From Piscicola geometra (lineage: Eukaryota > Annelida > Clitellata > Hirudinida > Piscicolidae), in the NCBI GenBank assembly GCA_943735955.1, contig OX030964.1, positions 3,777,099-3,841,098 of the forward strand: a stretch of 64,000 nucleotides of DNA. Reading direction: 5' to 3'. Shown here piece by piece: positions 25,933-35,660 of this stretch; the first letter of the stretch is position 1; every line of letters begins with the position of its first letter. The notes under the pieces were generated by a model that had not been told where the DNA came from, did not search any database, and saw only the letters and a list, made by a program, of their open reading frames with translations. Both the position numbers and the translations under genes were made by a program.

Positions 25933-28490
25933 CTGAAAAAAAATAATTTAAAGATTAAAATTAATAGAAATAAATTAAATGAATAATTTTAATGAGAATA
26001 TTAATTAAAATATAATAATCGTATTATTTCAAATAATCAATATCAATAAAAATATAATTTTAATAAGGATAAATAAAATAAAGTATTAAAAGTATTGAAA
26101 ATAAGTTGTTATAATTCAAGCAGATTGGTCAGCATCTAAGTGAATAAATCGCAATGGAAATAATAACTGCCGTAGCCCAAAATAATAAAAAGTAATGAAG
26201 TATAATATTGGAACAAAAATAATAACAAGAATCCTTGTTATTATTAATATAAATATCAGTAGGCCTCCAGGTATAGACTAAAATGTAACTCTCTAAATGT
26301 ATCTAATAATGTTAATTTATGGAATTTTTATATAGTAAAGTGGTTTAAATTTCCTATCTGTGCGTCTTATACATGGAGTTTTGATGTAATATTATCAACG
26401 TTCTCATGGTTAAAAGCATCTGGAAAATATATATTTAAAACTGTAAACAAATTCTATGTTACTTTGGAATAAAATCAATCAAACAAAAAAATAATAGGGT
26501 TTTAAAATTATTTTTTTATTAAAATATTGAATTTATAATTTTTAAAAATATTTATTGAGTCGAATTTCAATTGTAACGTTGTTAAATTCAAACCTATGGA
26601 ACCCCAACCATTTTCAGATTTCAATAAAAATGTAAAAAAGCGTTTCAAAAAGAGAGATTTTCAAGAGAAAAAGTATGATAAATTGAGAGATTATTGAGAG
26701 TTTTGGATGAATAAATAAAAACACCTTTGGCAGAATATATTTAGAAAAAGTTTAATAGATTTTTACAATTTGAAATTAATTTGAAGCTAGAAAAGAATTT
26801 AAAAGCGAAAACATTCGTTTCATATATTATATTATATTATATTATATTATATTATATTATATTATATTATATTATTCATTGTTATACTGGGAGATAAGTC
26901 TGGTCTTTTAGTGTTTCTGTAACGAACAGTCAGCCAAACTGCAAACAACTATGTTGAATGCATGTGCATGGGTGGATGAATGGATGGATGGATAGATGGA
27001 GAAAGGAGGGATAGAAAAATAGGTGATTAAATTATAAATGGAGAAAAGGATGGATGGATAGATGGGCAGATAATTTGATAAATTGATGAATGAATTCAGA
27101 AAAACATAAATAGATTAATGAATGAGTGAAAAAATGAATAAAAATAGAAAGATTAACTAACAAATTAATAAACACCTATGCAGCTTCTTATAATAAATAC
27201 AATAAATTTGATAAAACGTTTAAAAAAGGAAAACCGATTTTACCTCAGTGAAGCTGAAAACCAGGCTGATGACGCCCACACTCCTGACCAGCTGATGAAG
27301 TTTCGGTTGGATTAATGACCAACAGTCTTTGGCTGGACAAGTGGGGTGTGGGGTGGAAGGAAGAAGGGAGGGAATTGTGGTTGGAAGAGAGAAGGTGGTG
27401 GTTTTGAAAGATGTAGGAGGAGAAATAGTGGTGAAAGAAGTGGTGGTAGGGGTGGGAATGGAGAAAGTAGTATTTCCATTGTATTCAAGACAGCATTCAG
27501 CTGTGGCATTGTCAATTATACACTCTGGTATGATCTGAAAAGGGATAGTAAAACTTTGTAGAACTTGTAATTATTAATTATATGAATAAATTTAGTTTAT
27601 GATAGTGTAATAGTTAAACAAATTAATATTTATTTATTTATTTATAAAAAAATATCAAATACATTTTTTAATACCACCATAGCCATGTAATGGTTGGGCC
27701 AGAGCCATCAAAACTACCACAATCACTTAACCGCACAGCCATCCTTACACTAGAACATTCTGGATGCTTGTAGTCACTGTTGTTGTGGTCGATGTACTGG
27801 TGCTCAATGTCCATTCCACAACAACCAAACATCTCTTGAGTTCTTTTGAAGATGAGGAAGTGAAGATGGTGCATGAAAAAATTAAATTAGATTTAATGTT
27901 TCCTTAAAGAAATAAAAATAAAAAATAAAAATAGAGTAAAATTAAAATATCATTTATCAAAATTAAACTAAATTAATTTTTAAAATCAAAGTATTTATCT
28001 GATTCTCACTTCATTTTCAAGTCATCAGAGGCGAATTTCCATCCCATGCGGAAGAACGAATTCTGCCTGTAGTCGCTCAAACTGAGGCAGACGCAAGCGA
28101 TTGAAAACTGGAAAAGAAAGATCAGAAAGAGGATCACCATGTAGAAGAAGAGCGACACCTGGTGGTGTTTTGCCGCTCCAAAAACTCCAACGACAGCGAT
28201 GATGGAGAGGAAAACTCCGCAGGCGATTATAGCGCCCATGACGGGAAGAGTTGTAATGATCGCCAGAGCCTTGCAGTACGCCGCTAGGGCGATTAACATC
28301 ACGCCGACCATCTTTGAAAGTGGTTTAAGTTTTGGTGAAAATAATTTGTTTTAGATTACAAATCATGTTTGAAGATTATGTAAGACTGATGGAGACATGG
28401 TGAATGGAAGATCCAGGTAAAACTCACAAAGTAGAGAATATTCAGGAAGATTAGGGTGTTCCTGGAACACATGAAACCGCCACGAACCAT
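25858..28490 (-). CDS. TSPAN13/31: Tetraspanin of the TSPAN13/31 type
   Basis: Four-pass membrane organiser. Common exons 28428-28490, 28010-28311, 27749-27842 and 27244-27534 give 250 residues in phase. Two alternative terminal exons follow, 26862-26948 or 25858-25932, giving 278 or 274 residues (human relatives about 204-210). TM1 spans the first junction; TM2 and TM3 flank a KHHQVSLFFYM segment typical of TSPAN13/31. The large loop has FGCCG (C129, C130), PEC (C151), C158, C167, C168, C219 and C224. SFTE at 247-250 precedes the last half of TM4. Residues 175-218 form a Thr/Ser/Pro-rich insertion not expected in this subfamily. NXS/T sequons occur at N162, N174 and in HNNSD. The MVRGGFMCSRN start matches the family's N-terminus. 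Confidence 0.9.
26824..26877. repeat. (TATTA)n pentanucleotide array
   Basis: About 10 perfect 5-bp units. It overlaps the end of tetraspanin exon A and provides its stop codon. Confidence 0.95.
26862..26948 (-). CDS. Tetraspanin alternative last exon A
   Basis: After acceptor CATAG it encodes LFAVWLTVRYRN and then a divergent 16-residue tail, TKRPDLSPSITMNNII. The entry phase is 0, the same as for exon B. The stop codon and last codons are supplied by the flanking (TATTA)n array. It lies 295 bp after exon 4. Confidence 0.75.
   Translation of the reverse strand: MFAVWLTVRYRNTKRPDLSPSITMNNII
26973..27075. repeat. GATG-type tract in a tetraspanin intron
   Basis: GATGGATG/GATAGATG units between exon 4 and terminal exon A. 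Confidence 0.75.
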
Positions 28491-28779
28491 TTTGGCGAGA
28501 GTTAAAATTAAAATATCTTAAAATTATGCGAGTTGGCAATAATCAAAGGTCCGACTAAAGTAAACAACTACTACGTCACATTTATTTATGGAGGTGAATA
28601 TGTCAAAGCACTTAACGACGTGAGTAGTAATAAAAGTTTGGTGATGAAGAATTATTTTTAATGCTGAAAAAACCCATGAACAATATTTCATAATTAAGAA
28701 ATTGAAATCAAAATCTAAATTTTCTATGCGAAATGAAAACCCCGAACATTTAATAATTGAATATTAAAAATGAAATAAA

Positions 28780-30588
28780 CTATCCCATAGCTTCCTTTAC
28801 TGACTCCATAATGCCTGGCATTTTATTGGCTGAAACCAGCATCAAGGTCCTCAGGGGCTCTTGCTGAGTGGCCAGTGCTTCTTGTGACGTCATGTCGATC
28901 AACGAATCATGTTCTCCCAAGACGGAAAAGGTAAACGTCCAATCAGCGTTCTTGAAATCAAAGATAATAAATAAATTTTTTAATTTAATTAATTTTAATA
29001 TCTTTGAACATTTAAGTTTACCTGATAGATGATTTTATCTTCAGGATTATAAAACTCAAGCTCATCATCTGAATAGCATCTTGTCTTAGTATTAACATTA
29101 TTATTATTAGTTTTATTTGTCTTATTCTTGAGTTCTGCATATGATTTGGAGTAGATGAGAATGTGTGTGAAATCATATTGCATTCCTTTCTTCACTGCTT
29201 TCTCTGTGTCTTTGCTGTGGCAGTGAAGATGATGATAGTTGTGATTGATTGATTGATTGATGGTAATTATAAGTTATGATAATGATAATAAACAAAACGG
29301 TGATATCGGTTGGTAGTGACGATGGTAAGTAAATTATAAGATGAAAACTATTTTTTAAATAATATAATATGAAATAGTATATTTTTGATTGGAGTGGATT
29401 GAAGTAGTGATGCTAATGATGGCAATAAAATTAAAGACCTTTATATGAGAAAACATAGATTTAAATGTGAAATATAATTAAATATTTTACATTAATATTA
29501 TAGTTTTAAACATAAAAAACGGCAATTACAATATGGTTTGGAGACTGATGTAGGCGACTTTAGGGTCTGGTAGGAATTTTTCATTTATCAAGAGACCCAC
29601 TTGGCTCGATGCTGATTTAAAAAAAATGGATTTATTAGTGGAAAAATTGAGTAATTAAAAATAATAAATGAATAATAAAAATAAACTAATTTAAAATGTA
29701 AAAAAATATTAAATAGAGAAAAATTATTGGTTTAAGACATGTCAAAAGCTCCTGCAGTTCTTGGTGATGTTGGTTGTGTTGGTGACTCTTCTTCAACAAA
29801 AATGCCTTCAAAGTCTCTATCGTTTTGTCCTTCTAAATTGAAAATATGATGAAAGTTGGGATAGTAAGAGAAAGCTTGAATAACTGTATATTAATTTAAA
29901 ATTAAATACTATTTAAATTTTAAAAAGATAAAAATAAAAATCATATTGATAACATTTAAAACCTCTTTATTGTTGATATTGATGATGGTACAGACAGCAA
30001 GTGTAGGGAAGTCATCATCAACATCATCATCATCATCCTCTTCATCATATGCATCCAAGATTTGCTGAAAATTGGAAACAATTATTATAATGAAGAGTAC
30101 TTAAATAATAGTAATGATTTTATTTGTTATTCAAACAATAATTTATAAAATTCTTTTAAATATATATTTTTAAAGAAAATCCCACCTTAAGAACAAAACC
30201 AATATAGTTCTGAGATACAATTAACTTGGCCAGCTCAAAACAGTCCACATTTCCTGCCAGAAAAAGCTGTGAAAATGAAAATGTTATTAAATTATATTAA
30301 TCATTAATAATTAATGAAAATAATATATGTGTGGTTTTGTAATAAAACAGATAGTTTAAAATATGCCAAAATACATTGAAAAATATAGAAATATATATTT
30401 CAACAAATTAAAAACCTGTTTGAGAAGATCCTTGATTCCAGGGATGTCATTCTCTTCAGCTTGTCTTCCTTCAAACTCACCCTTCAGCTCCTGAAAGATA
30501 AGTTGGCATTCAAAAATTTATATTTCATAATTAATAAATAATTTAAAATTACTTCGCCCATAGCTTCCATTTCTTCTTCATTCTCCAT
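28780..30588 (-). CDS. BCCIP: BRCA2 and CDKN1A interacting protein
   Basis: Nuclear protein of the BCCIP/Bcp1 family, acting in DNA repair, cell-cycle control and ribosomal-protein chaperoning. Eight exons: 30553-30588, 30416-30490, 30186-30266, 29963-30064, 29739-29832, 29530-29611, 29022-29214, 28780-28950; all phases match and give 277 residues (human about 314). Landmarks: GEFEGRQAEENDIPGIKDLL, LFLAGNVDCFELAKLIVSQ, an acidic run DEEDDDDDVDDDFPT, SSQVGLLINEKFLPDPKVA, YDFTHILIYSKSYAE, and the conserved tail EPLRTLMLVSANKMPGIM, which matches the human beta isoform as I recall it. An Asn/Thr/Lys-rich insert follows YSKSYAE. The N-terminal acidic region is much shorter than in human. It lies 289 bp upstream of the tetraspanin start on the same strand. 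Confidence 0.92.
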
Positions 30589-31012
30589 CAGATCAGTAAA
30601 TCTTTTTCGGTAAAGAACACGCTGTGCAAGATTCGCAATTCACTTTTAACGCCTAAAAGTTTAAAGCGTTGAATTGACGAAAAACCCCAAACAAAAGTAA
30701 AGGAAAAAAGTATATTTTCGAAACAATTATTTCTTTTAATATTTTCAAACAGTAAAAAAAGTAGTAAAACTTGTGTCATATTTTAAAAGGCGAAAATTCA
30801 AATATGTCAAAATTCTTGCTTAACAAAATTACTAAAATATTAATTTTTATCTTTGACCAGATTGACAAATTCTAAATCTTTGATCAAACACACACAGCAC
30901 TTTAAAATGTAAGCCATCTCAATGCCACTACAGTCTGGCGTCATCACTACCTCCACCACTGTACCATTATCATCCTCACTGCTTCATCATCATCACCGCT
31001 GCATCATCATCA

Positions 31013-31177
31013 TCACTGCAAAGGACTGTACTTGGTAGGGATGAGGATTCTAGAAACCATGTGACGAACCAGAGGAACTGATGTGTGTGTGTTTGTGTTT
31101 GTGTGTGTGTTTGTGTGTGTGTGTGTATGTGTGTGTGTGTGTGTTTGTGTGTGTGTTTGTGTGTGTGTGTGTATGTG

Positions 31178-31212
<35 letters not shown>

Positions 31213-34200
31213 GTATGTGTGTGTGTGTTTGTGTGTGTTTGTGTGTATGTTTGTGTGTGTGTGTGTGTGTGTTTGTTTGTGTGTGAGTGTGTGTGTGTGG
31301 CACAACCAATCACACACCTGTATTGGCAACACATTCACTCCATCCCTCTCTGCTCCACGCTGCATCCCTCACCTCCTCTCTAGCAGCCATTGAGTCGTAA
31401 GCTTGGTGATGATGACGATGACGGTGAAAAGATGGCTTACAGTGGGCAGGGGAAAAAAATTGAGAATATGATTGAGTTCATGATATGGTAATGATTATGG
31501 TAATGAAAAGATAATAGTAATTATTAAGAAAAATATTTGGCGCTATAAAAACAAAAACAAAAACACACCCCATAAGTGGTGCGCTTCATAAAGATGTCCC
31601 ACGTGACTGAAGAAGCCAGCCACACTCTCATCGTCCGCTTGCCTGTGCTTCAAGCCTTGCATCCTGATTATGATTGTGGTGGTGATGATGATGGTCGTGT
31701 AGAAAATGATAATGATGGTTGTGATGATGACGATGATGGTGATGATTATGATGACGATGATTATGATGAATGATGTATTAGAATGAGAAGAATTTAGAAA
31801 AAAGATGACGAACCAACTGTTTCCCCAATCAATCATGACACCGGGCTGCTCAAGGTAGTGGTGGTTGTGGTGGATGAATGTTTGTTGTTGTTGTGGTGGA
31901 GTGTGAAGGCTACTAAATTGAGTAACAAATATAATTCAAGCCTCAAAATATATAAGCTACAAATGAGTACCACAACTACTACAACAAACACCATAATATG
32001 CACTACCCAATTATAACCACCACCACAAAAGTTCACAAAATCACACAGTCACACAAACTCAACACAATGACATCTCATCAAACGACGCCACCTCAATTCA
32101 ACTACACAACCCCCTCAACATAACGACGACACCAACTCAACATAACGACACAACACCTCAACATAACGACGACACCACCTCAAAACAACGACGACACCAC
32201 CTCAAGACAACGACAACCTACCTTGAGTGTGTAGCTACGCAGTTCGTAGATGTTGTTGCCAGGCCTCTGATGGATCTTGCACCAGAAACTGAAAGCCAGC
32301 ATCTGGAGAAATAATGATAATTATTTTATTATTAATAATGATAATATTAATAATGGGTATAAAATATTAATATTTCAACAAAATAATATTTTCATTTTCA
32401 AAAATTTACAGTATTTAAATTTTCACCATGATCCTTATCATCATCAGCCCAATCACCATCATCATTACCACTACCATCCTCATTCATCACCACCATCATC
32501 ATCACCAACATCATCATCGTGATTATAATCATCATCAACACCACCATCATCATGATCATCACCACCACAATCATCATCATAACCAGCGTATTAATTCTTT
32601 TCCTGAGAAGTTTATTTCTCCTCTCCCTGAACTCCTTGAACTCATTCTCATTCCTTAAGATGGCCTGATGGAATAAGGCCAATAATTTATTAATAAATCA
32701 AATAATTAATGGGTTGATTAATAATAATTTAGTAATAAATAAAAAAAATAATTTAGTTATAAATTAAAAAATAATTTAGTTATAAATTAAAAAATAATTT
32801 AGTTATAAATTAAAAAATAATTTAGTTATAAATTAAAACATAATTTAGTTATAAATTGAATAAATAATTTAGTAATAAATTAAAAAATAATTTATTTATA
32901 AATTAAAAAATAATTTAGTTATAAATTTAAAAATAATTTAGTCCTAAATAATTAATTAACTGCATTCATAATACTAATAATGATTATTTCTTCTAATATT
33001 ATTGCTGTTATTATCACTACTTCTATTATTTCTTATTAATTTATTTGTTTTTTAATCAACATCTACAACCTTGTGTTTATCCAGGGCTTTGTATCCACCT
33101 GGATACTTCCAGATGTGGACTGTGGTGGTGGTGGTTGTGGTGGTGGTGGAGGTGGTGGTGGAGGTGGTGGAGGTGGTAGTGGTGAAAGTGGTGGTAGTGA
33201 TGGTGGAGGTGGTAGTGATGGTGGTGGTGGTGGAGGTGGTGGTGGTGGAGGTGGTGGAGGTGGTGGTGGTGGAGGTGGTGGAGTGTGAAAAGATGGGAGG
33301 TGATGGAGGTTGGATTGTGATGGAGGTTGAATGTGATGAAGGTTGGATAGTGATGGAGGTTGGATGTGGAGGGTGGTGGATGTGGAGAATGGCTGGGTAA
33401 ATAAGCGACGTGAATTGATCCCCAAAAGAACGGTCCTAACACTATTATCAACCACACATCATATGACAGAGCCGCCACCTCAACCCTCATCCCATCCCCC
33501 TTTATCCTCCACATCTAAATCACCATCATCCCAACAACCCTCATCCCATCCCCCTTCATCCTCTTTACCCAACCACCCATCATCCCAAAAACCCTCATCC
33601 AATCCACCTTTATCCTCCTCATCTAAACCACCCATCATCCCAACAACCCTCATCCCATCCACCTTTATCCTCCTCATCTAAACCACCCATCATCCCAACA
33701 ACCCTCATCCCATCCCCCTTCATCCTCCTCATCTAAATCACCCATCATCCCAACCATCACTCACTCGCTTCATCCAAATCTCCCACCTCCACAGTCCAAC
33801 TTCCTACCAATCTTTATAAAGTTTCAAGTCATTAAGATTATTTTACGCTATATAACTAAATTGATCAAAATTTAAATGAATATCTTTAAAAAATTTAACA
33901 TCATCATCATCATCATCATCATCATCGTCATGAACATCATCATCGTGAACATCGTCATGAACATCATCATCATCATGCAGACTTACTCTCCTCCGGTCTG
34001 CCATTTTTTCGTCATCGAAATAAAATTTGCGCTGAAGTGATGATGATGATGATGATAATGATCATGATGGTGGAGTGATGATGATGATAAAATATAATAA
34101 TGATGACGATGATGATAATTATGATAATACCAGTGATATTTATAATGTAACCAAAGATTATAAAATCGGTCACAAACAATTCCTCCAAATATTCGGCCAT

Positions 34201-35228
34201 GTATTCTGCCTTCACTTTGTGTCCTGTAGTGGTGATGATGATGGAGTGTTGGTGGGTGTGGAGATGGTGGTGTTTATAATATGTGATTATGATAGTGTTA
34301 ATAATAAATTAATTTTAATGATAAAGATAATAAACTAATAAATATTAATGAGAAGAATAATAAACGATGTAATACATTCTCAATTTAAATCATTTAAATC
34401 CCATTATTCCACCCCATCCCTTCTCACCCTCCCCCCCACTCACTCTGGAGTTCAAAGACCGCCCTACTGTCAGCCAGCCTATTGGAGTGCGACTCGTGAC
34501 CTACATCTATCCGGGTCGAGTTGACGCCGAGGATTTTCGAGAGCCACGTCTTGGGCGGAGGTGGTGCTTCGACTGGAGGGAGGGAGGTGGGTTGGAATGG
34601 GTTTGTGGGGATGGGTGGAGGTTGGGGGTTGTGTGTGAGTACCCATATGGGTGTAGTTGGATGTATAGTGAATTTTAAATTTTAAAAATATATAAATTAG
34701 AATAATAACAATAGCAATACTACTATTACTGATAATAATATTGATACTACAACTACTACTAATATTTAAAAAAATAATAGTTTAATTGTTGCAAATTACC
34801 TTTTTCTTGGACGACTTCTGGCTCAGTCTTGAGTTCTACAGAATCTTTTGCATTATGTACTGCCCCAGTACTCAACGTTCTACAAAGGTTGCATTATTAA
34901 TTATGAATTCAATTTTCATACAATTTCTGGTGTTAGAAGATTTTAAAAAAAATTTATGTGCAGATAATACTTAAATGATTTTATTTTCTAGTAAAGGTAT
35001 ATATTAAGTAAATGAAAAACTGCTGTTTTTAGTATATTTTTCATTCAATTTTGAGTGTTCTTTTAAAAGATAAAATTGACTAAAGTTTACTGAAATCTTT
35101 TGTGATTTCGTTAAGTAGTTTTACAGAATAAAACATAAACTAGCAAATGACAATTTGGAAAAATAGGTTTTTAAAAACCTGTTGCATAATTTGAGCAGAA
35201 GTTTTTGTTGGAGAGTTTTGGAAATCAT
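31013..35228 (-). CDS. NIPSNAP1/2: NipSnap homolog, mitochondrial
   Basis: Mitochondrial protein with tandem NIPSNAP (dimeric alpha-beta barrel) domains; vertebrate members act as a mitophagy signal. Thirteen exons: 35179-35228, 34800-34879, 34444-34572, 34178-34223, 33987-34031, 33765-33811, 33070-33119, 32584-32664, 32222-32302, 31814-31845, 31569-31663, 31318-31401, 31013-31077. All phases match and give 294 residues (human about 284). The start MISKTLQQKLLLKLCNR is a typical mitochondrial presequence. Landmarks: HKVKAEYMAEYLEE, LVGSWTVEVGDLDEAIHIW, NEFKEFRERRNKLL, GNNIYELRSYTLKPGVM, ADDESVAGFFSHVG, HHLWAYDS, AREEVRDAAW and the C-terminus VPLVRHMVSRILIPTKYSPL. The first exons rest mainly on phase and targeting character. 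Several introns are almost entirely microsatellite. Confidence 0.92.
31082..31300. repeat. (GT)n array filling a NIPSNAP intron
   Basis: GTGTGT with TT and TA interruptions. It fills nearly all of the 240-bp last intron of NIPSNAP. On the coding strand the CA repeat runs up to the 3' splice site. Confidence 0.93.
32060..32220. repeat. Short tandem repeat, CTCAACATAACGACGACAC type
   Basis: Imperfect units of about 20-25 bp in the NIPSNAP intron, ending at the donor of exon 32222-32302. Confidence 0.75.
32430..32583. repeat. CATC/CACCATC tract in a NIPSNAP intron
   Basis: Fills most of the intron between 32303 and 32583. Confidence 0.85.
32726..32950. repeat. 23-bp AT-rich tandem repeat
   Basis: Nine or ten copies of a 23-bp unit (ATAATTTAGTTATAAATTAA plus AAA) with small variants, in a NIPSNAP intron. 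Confidence 0.9.
33120..33290. repeat. GGT/GGA-rich array next to a splice acceptor
   Basis: GGTGGTGGA units. On the NIPSNAP coding strand this is a CCACCACCT tract ending CCACAG at the exon 33070-33119 acceptor. Confidence 0.9.
33480..33760. repeat. CATCCCAACAACCCTCATCC-type tandem repeat
   Basis: About five imperfect units of roughly 55 bp in the NIPSNAP intron right up to the donor at 33764. Confidence 0.8.
33899..33976. repeat. CATC tract in a NIPSNAP intron
   Basis: CATCATC units with GTGAACATC interruptions. Confidence 0.8.
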
Positions 35229-35660
35229 TTAGATTTAGAACGGAGTTGCAGTGATCTCTAGATGTTTTAAAAGTTTGCAAGGGCATTTAATCAGCTGCAG
35301 CGCTTAACTTTATTAAAAAAAGTGTGTTTATAGCTTTTTTCAAAAACTATTAATATCTCGTTAATTTTCAGTAAAAAAAGTGATAGTTTGAAATTTAAGT
35401 CTAAGATATCTGTTTCATAGATAACGTTTAAATACTCGATCAAAGACCTGCGTTCTGAGATATAAATAAAAAATTTAGTTACATATTTTTTTACAAATTA
35501 GATAATCTTATCCATAAATCATATGTCTACATCAAATCTAGCTCAGCTCCAGACTGCAATATTACCATTTGTTTTGTTTAGGCCATAATTTTAGTGCTTG
35601 TTCACGTAATAACTGTGTTAATTGCTGTCTTTCAGATATATAAATAGTATTCACACAAAA
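35229..35660. promoter_or_regulatory. Divergent NIPSNAP/MDH2 promoter region
   Basis: Only 432 bp separate the two outward-facing start codons, both of which open with mitochondrial targeting sequences. No TATA box or CpG island is obvious; the sequence is AT-rich. Shared control of two mitochondrial genes is an inference from the arrangement. Confidence 0.5.

Noticed and set aside
31837..33070. His-rich and Pro-rich open frames between NIPSNAP exons
   Set aside because: They are intronic microsatellite frames that do not connect to the conserved exons.
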